From contig CALSFV010000038.1 of assembly GCA_943737045.1 (NCBI GenBank), forward strand, positions 844,123 through 908,122: a DNA stretch of 64,000 nucleotides, read 5' to 3'. Source of the stretch: Parapristionchus giblindavisi (taxonomy: Eukaryota; Nematoda; Chromadorea; Rhabditida; Diplogasteridae). How positions within the stretch are numbered: position 1 is the first letter of the stretch; each line of letters begins with the position of its first letter. Shown here in pieces: positions 10,746 to 23,900 of the stretch. Made by a program: the position numbers and the translations under genes. The notes under the pieces are model-generated. The model did not search any database, was not told the origin of the DNA, and saw only the letters and a list, made by a program, of their open reading frames with translations.

Positions 10746-13227
10746 TAGAGGTAGAGATGGAGATGGATAGATAGGGAATGGATTGAGTAGTTCTTTGATT
10801 GAAGATCTCGTTTATAAGTTTCTCATAGCCTAATGAGGAATATCGACATAAAAAGTATTTCATAATAGAAAGTTCATTTAATATATGAATATAATTGGTA
10901 TAGATGAATGAGGAAATGAGAGAAGAAGGAAGGAAGGAATGAAGAAAGGACAGAAATGAATGAGGAAGTAAATTGATAAGAGGGAAGGAAGAGATATGAT
11001 GATTAAGAATAAGATGTACGATAAGAAGTTTATTCAGAACATTCATATATTTGTAATCACTAATTAGGTTAATATTTTATTTATCGTACACCACAAGGGT
11101 GCTTCATCAAGAACGTTCGAGTGCAAAAAAATTGTGTGGAATAATATATTATTATATATTATTTTATTAGATATTTGTAAATAGAATGGGCGATGAGTAG
11201 ATAGATATAAGGAAGAAAGCGAACTATTCTCTCTCTTTTCTCACTATTCTTCTATTTCTCTTTTATGACGTTGAAATATGCACGTAGAAGGATGGATAGA
11301 CCAATGAAACAAAGAATAATCAATAGATGAATACAGTACGATAATGGTATGATTACGGTAGTTTATTGATTATTTAGATGATAAGAAGTATAGATAGATG
11401 AATGACTAGTAGATAGATAGACATGAGGAAAGGAAGAAGGAAGTAATGACAATCCTCTACGTCTCTTACCTCTCATTCTATCTTTCCATTTCTCTTCACT
11501 ACACAGCACTCTTTCACAGCATACTCTGGTCGTCTGTCTGCTCTCACTTCCTCATTTTACTTCCTCTTCTTCTCTTTCTCTATTCCTCTTCCTATTCTCT
11601 TCTCTATCATCATCATTCTCTCTATCTTCATCTCTCTTTCTTCTATTTCGGAATGCAAAAAGTGTGGAGTCGTTCAAAATAATGAACAATTTACTCATTC
11701 TTCTACCATACACATATGGTTCTAATGAATATAGTTTACTCTTTCTTTCAATCATCTGCATATGAATATATGTCATCATTATCATTAAAAAAGACTATAA
11801 ATATGAGATATGTGTATGTACTTTGTCTTCTCGGTATGCTCTTCTCTTCTCTTAGTTCATCCAATTCAGTACATTACTACCCTTCATTTGTCATTGAATG
11901 ATAGTGTATTCCTCATTCTTATTTACAATAATGAATGAATGGAAGCTGCATCAAAGATCACTTTGAAGAGATGAAAATCCAAATGAGACAAGATTGTATC
12001 TCTCTACCTCACTATTTCCTTCTCCTCTTATCTCTTCATTTCCTTTTCGTTACTTCCTCTATAGAACTACATATGAAGAACAAATACAAAGGAAAGAGGA
12101 TCAACAAAAAGAGGAATAGAGAATGAATGAAGGTGAAGAGATGAACACTTTCAGATATGGATGCATTCAACCTTATGTCTGATATCTGAAAGACAAGAAG
12201 AGATAGAAGGAATAGATAGATACAAGAATGAATGGAGAAAGAGATAAGAATAAGAAGTTGAAGATAGATGAGAGACATTCAATTGCAGTCTACTACTTGC
12301 ACAGATTTGCAGAGGGAGAAGGAAACAAGAAGAGGGAGAGGGAGAGATTGGGAAGAAGTTGGAGGGGGGAATGAAGAGTGGAGATAACAAGATGGATTAC
12401 TGTAGAATGAACGAGGAAGTATTGAAAGAGAAATGAAGTAGAGACTATATAAAGGATATTGGATACTAAATATCATTCACGTTGTATGATCTCTATTTAT
12501 TTATCATAAATAAAAGTTTAATAAACAGTAAACAAATGCGGAAGAAAAGGAGTAATCATTTGAACTCAAGATCAAAATATGAGAGCAAGTTTTACTCTCC
12601 ACATTAGCAATACTCTCTCGCAGACAGTGAAAGCGAGAGAGTTTGGCCAGAGCGGAAAGTTTCAAATAGAAATTAAAATTCAAAAACTGAAAATGTGTAG
12701 ACTATAGAAGAAGAGTCGTCCTCTACAATGAGTACTTTCTCTTAACTGATAGAGGTTTGTTCCCTTTAGTACTTTCTTTCAATTGTTCAACCATTCTTCC
12801 AAGTATACAATTCTGCACATATGTCTTTACTAAATTCATATCCATGATTGTAAACGGGTTGATTTATTCAGTGAATGTAGAGTTCAAAGTTGTGTCTGTA
12901 ATTCGAATCGTGTACTTATTGTTAGTCTGAGATTTATTAAGCGCTAATGAAACTAAATCTAATATTTATTTATTCCATCAAATATAAATTCATTAACACA
13001 TTTCTGGCAAATGGAAAGTGGGGAGATTTCCGTCGCGTATAAGCGAATTCGGTTTTTTCATTGGGTTTTTATTCGTTCACTCATGTCTATTATTCCTATT
13101 GATGTGATTTTCTTTACAACACTTTGGTTGCTCATATTTCTCTTCATTTTTATCTCTTTATGAGTCCTCTACTCTCAATCATCGAGGGACACTACCTCCT
13201 CCATCTGGTCGGTCGGATGAAAAGGCC
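10746..13227. other. gene-poor AT/GA-rich spacer
   Basis: No multi-exon gene is visible. One short plus-strand frame at 11803-11901 encodes 32 residues starting with a signal-peptide-like MRYVYVLCLLGMLFSSLSSS and ending in VHYYPSFVIE. It could be a tiny secreted peptide but has no supporting context. Other long frames here come from TCTTCC/GAAGAG low-complexity sequence. Confidence 0.35.
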
Positions 13228-13955
13228 TCATTTTTTCGCACCCGATCGAATTTCCCTCCGCAACGTCATGCCGTTCCTTTTCTTCTCCGGCTCATCCTGC
13301 GAGTACAATTCGTCTGGATCGGTCATGTCATTATTGGGGATGAAATGAAAAGGTACTCTGTTACAATGATGAGTGTAGACGCCATTGGGTTGATGCAGAT
13401 GATGAGTCCAAACCATAGGTCGAATAGTTAAAGATTTTCAAAATGCGGTCGTTTTCAAAAAAAAAATCACAACATGCATCCAGGTTTTCAGAAAATCCCA
13501 AAATGCGGCCAGGTTTTCAAAAAAAAAATCCCAAAATGCGGCCAGGCTTCGTAGCTTATAACTAACTTATCTACCTATGAACCAAATCCGATCCAGGAAA
13601 ATAATGCATTTGGTTTTCTGGAACGTTGGAGACCTTGCCTCCTCTGATGAGTACCATTTGCTTTTTACCCTCTAACACTTCCTCAAAAGACAGCACTTCG
13701 ATGACCGAGTCAATGTAGAGATTTCTGGCATGATGGGATCTACAAATTGAACGATAAATAACGCATGACTATGATTCCAGAGGGGGAATAATTTAAAGTT
13801 GGGCCGGCGCTTTTGCATTTGGGACAGATAAATATGTTCGTAATTATTTTGTAAAGAAACTTATATGTGTATGCAGTGTTTTCATTTTTTTCTAAATCCC
13901 AATGGTCTGAATGAATGTGAAAAAAATTGTCGAGTAAACTTCTTTTGGCATGCAT
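13228..13955 (-). pseudogene. decayed coding cluster, unrecognised
   Basis: Three coding-looking stretches lie on the minus strand. The first, about 13800-13900, has a zinc-ribbon-like ICPKC. The second is an intact 55-codon exon at 13575-13739, bounded by TTTGTAG and an AG|GTAGAT donor, containing the segment NLYIDSVIEVLSFEEVL. The third, 13228-13416, has HHLHQPNGVYTHHC and ends in RREIRSGAKK. A satellite-like insertion (13438-13551) separates the last two. The third stretch is homologous to 38050-38150, where the frame is also broken. Probably remains of a repeated gene or transposon; function unknown. Confidence 0.35.
13438..13551. repeat. 31-bp minisatellite, 3.6 copies
   Basis: Tandem units of CAAAATGCGGCCAGGTTTTC followed by an A-run and TCC; the first two copies are diverged. 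It interrupts the decayed coding cluster. Confidence 0.8.
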
Positions 13956-14731
13956 GATTTAATTTCAAAATAAACTGTTTAGTCTAAATTTATTTTTAAT
14001 TTTTTGTTGCTCAAAATTCTGTGTGTGGATATTTTTATTTTTATTTATTTTTTGTGATAATGTTATTATGTTAAATTTTTGCTAAGTATTTAGATTCATC
14101 TAATTTTTATGTTTCAAAATCGTTCAGACAACTAATATAAGCATAATTGCGCACTCAATATCTACTAAATAAAACGACGTCGGAATCCAGTGGACAGAAA
14201 TAAATATAGGAAAGGTTTGCTGCCTAAACCAAAACGAAAATAAAAAAACGAAGAAAATAATAAGTTTGATGCACTGGCATTTCACAGAAATTATTATGAT
14301 GAAGGAAGTTCTGAATATCTTGATCTTTTTTTAAATAAGGCCCAATATAATTTACTATCATTATAATGAAAAAATCATCTGAAATATTAGACAATCATAA
14401 TAATTATTTATTTATTTATTTATTTGATACACCCGTGACAGGTGCGAAAATTCGCGGAGTGGCAAACATTACGAAATACATGTTCTATCACAGTAGATTA
14501 TTCTGTTTCAATCATTTTATCTTCGAAATCCAGATAACATCATTGCATTGGAGAGGTTTATATGTGGAAGAGTCTCTAAGAGAAGACTTTGATGTTTCAT
14601 TCTATTTTGTTCTGTGGATTTTCTATATGTTCTGTAAATACACTTTTGAATTTTATAATAATTACAATAAATTAATTTTATAATAATCACACACTTTCTG
14701 AAATATACCCGTTTATTTGTACTAATAAAAT

Positions 14732-16257
14732 TTAAAATCTAAATAATAAATAAAGTGAAAATATAAAAATTGACGAGAATATTGCATTAGAACTATTCAA
14801 AACTTCTCCCTGAAATAAAATGCATTAATTTAAAAAATATTTAAATTAATAATTGAAACCTGAAAAGTTTGTGGGATATCTCCTAAATTCATTTCAGTCA
14901 ATCTCTTTCTCACATAATTTCCTGTTATTCCTGTCGTGTACTGAAATTGAGTGCGATTAAATTAAATACAATATAATATTTTAAATAATATTATATTATA
15001 ATATTATAATTTAGGGAAACGCGATCATACGGGACTGTAAATATATTAGACATAAGAATCAGTATAAAGAACGAACGGAAATATGTTTATTATAAATTCA
15101 CCAAAATAATTTTTTGCTAAACTTTAAAAAATAATTATCTATAACGGAAAACAATTAATATTTCGCTAACCTGAACCATTTCTTCGAATTCATCAAACTT
15201 CATTAAATTTCCTACTAATGAACTTTGATTAAAATTTCTGAACAATTATGTATAAATATAAGATTAACTAATAATTTGTTAAAGATCATATTTAAAGTAA
15301 TCAATATCTGCAAATTGTGCATCGAAAAGGTTCACTTATAATTTTATAATATTTATAATATTATTACTTATATGTAATACTTATAATATTATTCGACTCG
15401 TAGAAGATGAATTGGATGATTTTGAATACAAACCTATTGCATAAATATTGAGTTGTCTTCATGTATTCATTAGTTGGTTTTAGTGATGAAACTGAAAAAT
15501 AACGAATTAATATGAATGTACTTTAATTTATTTTATTTTTATTTATTTCAATTTTTATATTTAATTGATTTAAATTTAAATTTAATGTAGTCTTAAAAAA
15601 TCTTTTCGAGATTCATTCGATTAAAATAATTCACAGCAGTTTGTATTCCTTAAACAATAGAGTATATAATACATACCATTGGTAGTTTTCTCTCTAGTAG
15701 ATGGACAGAAACAAAGAGCAGTTGCTCCATGTGAATGACAGAACATCATTGCTATCAATGGATTCATTATTCATTCAGATTATCGATTGATTAATCTTAC
15801 TATTATTATTTAATTTGGGTAGTTTTCTCTTATCTTCTATACAACCCGATATCATTATAGGAGTACCCGTTGATGAAACATCTAAACAATATTTATTTTT
15901 TAAACAAACGAAATAGGGTTTTTTTTACGAAAAAGAAAGCGAAATTAAGAAATTATGCATTCATATTCAACTTTTCCATCATTGTCTCACATAGAATGTA
16001 CATCGAACTACTATGAATTTGGTCTGAGTTTCCATAAACATTTAAAAAAGATACATGTATAACAAGTATCAGCATAGCACGTTGATGGATTTTGACATCG
16101 AGTTTCTCCAAACATTACAGCATAAATAGAACATGTGAAACACTGAAATTATTGATATTCAAAGATCAAAGATCAAAAGTGAAACGCTCACAATATTCTT
16201 AGTGACCACAACAGAACCCAAAGTTGTAAGCACAATCAATATCGATAATCGAATCAT
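14732..16257 (-). CDS. ET-module-like secreted protein, probably GPI-anchored
   Basis: Eight exons in consistent phase: 16192-16257, 16055-16142, 15801-15881, 15677-15751, 15434-15491, 15171-15237, 14860-14940 and 14732-14809, giving 197 residues. Residues 1-19 are a signal peptide (MIRLSILIVLTTLGSVVV). Residues 23-85 carry ten Cys in the order CFTC, RC, TCY, TCYT, ISGC, FC, LCFC, with a later YLCN. This resembles the nematode ET module, a secreted disulfide-rich domain. The C-terminus, NSSNAIFSSIF and a hydrophobic end RF, has no cytoplasmic tail, which fits a GPI-attachment signal with the cleavage site near NSSNA. Likely a cell-surface protein; its ligand is unknown. The ET assignment rests on Cys spacing from memory. 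Confidence 0.75.
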
Positions 16258-17906
16258 CTTAAAATATTCCAGATTTTTTATCTGAAAAACTTTTTAAAAA
16301 TGTATCAAAGAGACAAGCACGAATTATAAAGAAATAGACAAAGGAAAAGACTCGAAATGGGTTGTGTTAGACATTTCTAAAGAAAAAAACTATAAAACGT
16401 TTCGGCCTTGGTCTTAGACACTGGACCGGCCTGTGTGGGGTGCACCCATGGGCCTCAATGTCTCTAGTGTGAAAACTACGAACTTTGATTGTCTTTGGTT
16501 TAAAAATCATGGAGTCTCATTGATATTCAAAGGTTGCAAATTCCCGTCTATTTATATTCAGTGAAGCGAATGGAGGATAACAATAGAAGAAGAGTAGAAT
16601 AGTAGTCTACTAGTTAAGAAATAGAATTGAAGTAATGAATGAAAGAATAGAAGAATAAGGAAGGAAGGAAGAAAAATGTAGAGAATGAAGTGCATATTGA
16701 ATCAATGAAAGAAGAAGAAGATAAAGTGATTGAATAAAGACGAAGACATTGAATATTCATAGAACTATTTTATCTTTCTTTCATTCTCTTTTTCAACTAC
16801 AACAAAGACAAACAACAAATTATTAGATGAAATGGGATTGTAACAATATATACGTATATTTAAATATATATAATATATATGAAAATGGTTTGTGAGTAGT
16901 GAGATTTTACAGATATATGGCATCAATGAATACAGTAGAAGAAGAAGAAGAAGAGATGGACAATATATCACAATATTGATTGATTCGACAGGATACAGTA
17001 TACATAAGATTACAATACTCGTTGTAGAAGAATGAATCGATTGATTGAGCAGAAGAGATGAAGAATAATTGATTGATAGAATGACCTGAGACGATGAAAT
17101 ATAGACTATCTAATAGACTAAGAAGAATAAAGACAAAGTGAAAGAATTCATACAAAAGATGAGCAATATGGAGGGTCTTAACACGAATTGGGATTGATTG
17201 ATTAGTAAGGATTACGGTAGGCAATATGATGTGAGATCGATTGATTGGACCCGATACTTTAAGGACTAGAGTAAGAAAAAGATTGGAGGGGAATAGAAAA
17301 TGAGGGGAGGGGGAGGAGAAGAGAGGGTAAAGGAGGGGGGATTGGATACAAGAGGAAAAGTCATTCATATACAAACATATTGTTGATATTAGTTGAGTGA
17401 GTGTGGAAAGGAGGGAGGGGAGGGGAATAAGGAGATGGAGAGGGAGAGAATAGAAAATGAAGGAGTTACAAGTAGATAGATAGAATATAAAGAATGAAAG
17501 TGGAAGAAGAGGAAGAGGATCTCATCAAGAAATAGAAGAAGAAGAAGAAGAAAGGGGAAGAATAAGAAAGTAGGGGAATAAAATGATACCAAAAGAGAAG
17601 AATAAGAATAAGAATAGATTGAATCTATCTATAGTTATGTGAATGAATGGAGAGGTAAGATCCCCCTTCTTTAGTCCTCTTCTTTATCTTCACCTTCTTC
17701 AGACTCCATCAAAGATAGAGAAGGAGAGGGAGAGGTAGAGGGAGAGAGAGGGGGAAAGAGAGGGAGAGAGGACAATCATATTATAGTGAATAGAAGAAGA
17801 AGAATGATGGGGAGTGAGACGATTAAATCCAATTGAATGAAAGATATCTAAAGTGTTCTCTATTCCATCATATCATGATATCATTCCATTCCATTCCATC
17901 GATCGA
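16258..17906. other. intergenic spacer with GA-rich tract
   Basis: Separates the ET-like gene from the phosphatase 3' end. It holds a GC-rich island at about 16395-16470 with a palindromic GGGTGCACCC, and GA-rich low complexity at 17280-17350 and 17700-17770. No exon is supported. The long minus frame at 16907-17374 lacks splice partners and domain features. Confidence 0.5.
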
Positions 17907-20900
17907 TCAATACTTTCGATACCGTACGACATTGTACATTGTCTCATAGACAAACTCGTATTCCTCCTGAAAAGATAGAAAGATTAGAGATCGAGGAACT
18001 TTTAAAAATATTTTTCCTTCTTTTTGTTTATTCATTCGACCCTCAAGTATTCTGGGGGACATGATGAATCATTTGAGAAGAAAGAAAAAGAAGAATATGA
18101 AAGGAGAGGGAGAGGGAGAGAGGGAGGGGGAGAGGGAGAAGAAGAGGGAGAGGAAGAGAGAGGGAGAATATACCCAAGAGAGGATATGAACAGAAGGAAT
18201 GAATAGATAGATGATATGAGAGAAGAGGGGAAAAGATTAATGAGAGTATACTTATCCCATCCTTATATAGAATGATAAGATATAGAAGGATAAGGTCAAT
18301 TGTCCTCTACTCAACCCAAAACACAAAAGTTCATGAATATAGTGTAAATATTCCCTATTCTCTTCAATCCTTTCAACCAATCACTTTCCCGTTTAGACAC
18401 TTCTTCTTATAAAGTTATCACACTCAACAAACCGCTAACGCTAAATATCAATGCATATGAAGAAGTCCCCTCTTATAATACACGAGAGACATACGATAGA
18501 AGCAAATGATTGTGGTCGTTGCCATCGAATTGAATGAACTGTTCTGAATACATCCAATCTCTCTTCTGCTTTGAATCTCTCGATCAATAGAGACACTGCA
18601 CACATTATTCCTGCCTCTGTTGATCCATTCCTGAATCACGATAATCAATCAATAACTACCATAGTCTACAGTAATACCTTGAGTGTAGTACAATAGGAGC
18701 GAGATCATTCAATTGTGATTGTCTCTCTAATACTAAACCAATGATAGATATCATAGCTTGAGTATTAGATGGACGAGGAGATCCAGGTCTCCATCCAAGT
18801 AGACTATATTGAACTACTTTACGAGGTGATACTGACTATAAATACATAAATATTATATATAACCAATTTTATTTCATATAAATACAATCATCTTCAATTG
18901 AAACTTCTAGAATAGAATAGAATAGACTTACATCACTATAAAATGTAAATGTTCTCTTTCTACAACTTGGCCATTTCTCATCTTCACTAACAGTTACCGT
19001 AATCGTATCGAACTTTCGCGATTTGGCACCATCGACTGGCCAATACTGTAATTCATCATCGATTAATTATCGTCCTTTATTGATTTATCTACGGTATACC
19101 TCATACATTTTCGCCCCACCCACAATCTGTTGTTTTTGCGAATTATAAACTGACCCGAAATTAGAACAAAACTGACCCGATCTACATCTCAAGTACTCGA
19201 AACTGACCCGATCTTAGGTGATTCTTACTAATCTCGATCTCCCGCATATTCCTAGATGGGTCTCGAGTTTCAAAACTGACCACATCGACAAAAAGTGCTC
19301 ACTCACAATGTGGGTGCTCGAAAATGTATGATATACCTTTTCATCCTCTGCAAATTCTTCTTCAGGAGTGAGCATAACAATAGTCGATACTTTATGATCA
19401 GAAACCATTCTCCAAAAATCATTTGCAGTCTCTCTACTCAATGGATCTTGTGTTAAAATATACGGATAGAAATAACCCTGCAATCAATCAATATAAATAA
19501 TCGATTAAAAGATTACGATACACTATAATTTCAAGTACAGTACCTTGACGGTAGACGCATTGATGTATTGAGCATCTGCGAGACCAATCACCGGAGCAAG
19601 AACAACACGTTTACTGTAATCGATAGAGGATAGATAATCAATCGATAATCCATCATAATATTCGATCAATAAAATGTTTGCGCTCACTTATCATACGGTA
19701 CAGCTTGTGGATATCGATTCTTTGATGGATTAGCATCAGCGAATTTATGAGTTCCAATTTGATCGAGTGTATTGGAGAGTAACTGAAATGATGAAACGAT
19801 AGTTCCTATATCAAAATTAAACTGGAATTTAATCGATATATCTGAATCGATAAATGAAAGAGTACTGTAACTTACAGTGAATTCATCATGTAATATCGAT
19901 CGACTCCTTGTGATATCCTTATAATGTCGATCGAATTCATCAGCACTCATATCAGTCATCTTGAACATTTGATACTCAGCGAGGGCACGATAGATGAATA
20001 CATATTGTTCCTGATAATGGTAATATAGATATAAGTGATGAGAGATCAGAAGAGATCAATTGAGATTCAATATTATGAGAAACCCAATCATATTCATCTT
20101 TCTTATTCTTCACATATCTTTTGAGACTTCAAACACAGTTGCTATTTCAAGGATGTTGTCATGACAGTATCCATATACAATGACAATGAATGTACTCTTA
20201 TCCAAATCAATCAATATAATCAATAATGATATCTTACCGTATTCTGTACCATGAGATTTCGTTGTTTTCTCATTGATGACACAAATCCGAATACATCAAC
20301 CTTTCCCTCTGAATTACATTGATCGATCAATGAATCGATAGCAATCAATGTTCCTGTTCGACCAACTCCCGCACTGAATTAGAAAGATATTATTGATTAA
20401 TTGAATGATTATTGATTGAAATGAAATGATGATTCAAGATATAAAAGATATGAACCTGCAATGGACGATAGTTGGATGTTCTTCAAATTCAGGTAATGAT
20501 CGAAGTTTCATGAGGAATCGAAGAAGACCTGCATTATTATTATTATTATTATTATTATTGTTTAAATAATTTCCAAAATAAATTTATTTCAAATTTAAAA
20601 AGAAAGAGAAGATAGATTTAATGAATGACTAACCAGTTGGACATTCTGGAGCTTTGTAATCATTCCATGCTGTGTAATGATATTGAACAACACGACGAAC
20701 TGAAAAGGACAAAGATCAAAGATCAAGACTATAACACATTGAATACTGTTCAAACAACATCACAAGTATAATAGCAATCGATGAATCCTTTCCCCGCCTA
20801 CGGTATGTCTACAGTACCCCTCCTTTTCCCATCAACTACAGTATCTTAAGGTACTGTAACTAACCATTTTCATGTGATGGTTCAAATCCGTGTAGATCAC

Positions 20901-23900
20901 TATTTATTGATCCATTTGGTCCTCCTCCTATAGCCATTCCAATTGATCCTCGTGCTGATGGGACATTTGCATATTCTGATGTTATCGATACTGTCGCCTC
21001 TGGTGATGCACTGAACACAATCAATCAATAATCAATAGTCAATCAATCAATAATATGCATAGTACGACCATACCGTATGTTGGAATTAGGCGATGAACCA
21101 TGATATACAATATCGAAATGTCTTATGGAGTGATCTGCCAGATACTCTGCACCAGATGGAATAATCGAGAAGTTACCAAAGTTAACACTGAAAAAATATA
21201 CTAATGAATACGGTATACGGTAATAGATCAAAGAATGAAAAGATACGATAGTCATACTGTAAATGTTAAAAAGGTATAATGGATAGAGTACTCACGTTTG
21301 TGGATTATCATCGGGCCAATATTTGGCACTTTGACTGCGACTTCTCTCAACAAGATTGGATAACATGATCACTATGTGAACATCACATTCCCAAATCTGA
21401 AAATAAAGAGTTCATTGATTAATATTGCGAATATAATGCAAGATATGCTATTGTACTCGTTGTATATTACATGAACGATTCGTTTATGAATGAACATCAA
21501 TATCATTTATGACGTGTTAATTTTCTGTAAATAGCACTCGGAAAAAGCAAAAGAGTGTTAATTTTGTCCTCTTGTAAATAGCATAGTAAAAAGCAAATAT
21601 CTCGGTTCCCTGACTAGTTAGAGACTTGAAACTTGGTTTTGGGGTTAAAAACGAAAAAAAACTTATAAACAAAGTTTCGAGTCTCTAGCTCTACAAAGAA
21701 CGGAGATATTTGCTTTTCATACGACTTTTTCCGGAAACACTCGAACATACATGTAAAAAGGAATTATCTCCGTTCTTAGTAGAGCTAGAGACTTGAAACT
21801 TCGTTTATAAGCTTTTTTCGTGGTTTCTAACCCAACTTCAAGTCTCTAACTAGTCAGGGAACCGAGATATTTGCTTTTTACGATGCTATTTACAAGAGGA
21901 CAAAATTAACACTCTTCTGCTTTTTCCGAGTGCTATTTCCAGAAAATTGAGACCACATAAGACATAATATCCTTAAATTCTCATACCATTCTCCAGAAGT
22001 CCGTAATCGTAGCGTCCAATGGTGCTTGAGATGCAATGAATCGCTTACGACCATCATAACTCTAAACAATAAATCAATATTTTAATCTATGTAATCGATA
22101 ATCTACCGTACCTTAATCCAGTTAGCATTCATATAATCGCTCATTTCACTCGTTCCAATCTTCGATAGTTTCACACGAGTTTCGTCGAAAGCTACGATAT
22201 CCTTGTATCTACAAACATAATCAATCAATACTCTGAAGACTACGGTAGTCCCAATATTCTGTACAGGATCCCCGCATTCACCTATTCTTGCTAGCATTCC
22301 GCATACTTGCTGTAGCAGCCAACTTCGGATTGGGAAGAGCCTGAACCAATCAATCAATTATCAATCGATAAATGAGACAAACCTCGAATTCTTTGGTGAA
22401 TAGATAATCGCTATCTCTATGTTTCATAATGAATTCTTGAGGAAGATGATCAGCTGGTATAGGATCATATGTTGATTGAAGTAATGATCTTCGTTCCGAT
22501 GATGAACATGACATTCCTAATACAACAGCTCCTGTTGATAATGGAGAATCTCCCTTCTTCAGAGGACATAATGAGGAGAAGAGAATACCATTACTGAAGA
22601 GATTAACTTATAGATTTTATTTTTATTTTATCATCACGCCTTCCATTATATATTCATGAATACGTATAAATATTATTATTATTTAAAAAAAAAGATCATT
22701 TGAGATTATGAGGATTACTATTAGAGATATCATTTTTAAGAGAATGGAATGGACTGATCGAGCAATGTTTTTCATTGAATATAAATATTGTGAAACATGA
22801 ATTTGCAGGCACAAATAAATGTCAGAATTAAGCCTGCTTCGTACAATTTAAAAAATCTATCGTTAAATTGCAAATCGTCAGAGGCTTTTATCTGCCGTTA
22901 TAGATAATCACAATTGAAGGAATCAATCAAATAATGAAATAGAACATACCGATGGGCGAAGAATGCTGTTGCGATTGCAGCCAATAAAAAGAAGAGAAAG
23001 ATTGATATGAAGATGATTATGAATGTACTCAATGATCCCATTCCTGATGAATAGAAGAAATAATGATTATGATATAATAATTAATTGTTATTTCTTTGCC
23101 ACCATCGTATTTATGTAATTCACCACGATATCAATTGTTCAATTTTTCTAAGTTATCCTTGTAATGCATAAATTTATTATTAAATTTATTATTATACAAG
23201 ACACTGTACAAAGAGGAGAGTATTCTCTCTTCTCCTTTTCTTGTTTCAACTTTTAAAGATATCATAGATGATTCGGTTTCGATATGGAAGGAATGATAAT
23301 TGATACATACCATCAGTAACTTGTAAGAATACAGGTTTAAAGTATTCAGAGTATCCAAATGCAGGTTGAAGACCAGCTGGTTGAAGATGACGACGAATAC
23401 GAAATGATGATGATGAAGAGTTTGATATACGTCCGAATGATATCTCATCGTCCTTAATAATTCTTTGTATAAGGATTTCAATCGTCGACATGAATTAGAA
23501 TCTCTACCTCCAATAAGGACTATACTCTATCCGTGAAACACAAAATACCCATGTTGATTAGATCAATGACTCCGTCATAATTCATCTCTGACCTGTGGTC
23601 GTCCAATTCGATCAACTCTCACAATAAGGAATCCTGTATATTTGAGACCAGTTCGTAATGGAGAATCTTCTGCACGAGGAGCACGTTCATTGTATCTGAA
23701 GATCAAAGATCAAAGATCAAAGATCATTGGTAGATCATATCAACTAATCGATAAACCAAGAATATGAGCAGTATTTCATGGAAAATAACCAATCCAATCA
23801 AGTTAATTTCATAAAGAGAAGAGAATAAAGATAAAAGATCAAAGATCATTGGTAGATCATATCAACTAATCGATAAACCAAGAATATGAGCAGTATTTCA

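Noticed and set aside
10588..11046. 152-residue minus-strand frame rich in Leu-Ser
   Set aside because: Translation of the (GGGAGA)n tract.
16907..17374. 155-residue minus-strand frame
   Set aside because: No signal peptide, splice partners or recognisable domain; composition matches the GA-rich spacer.
23131..23481. 116-residue minus-strand frame
   Set aside because: It overlaps a phosphatase exon in another frame. The frame giving [16 protein letters not shown] fits the juxtamembrane region and matches exon phase.
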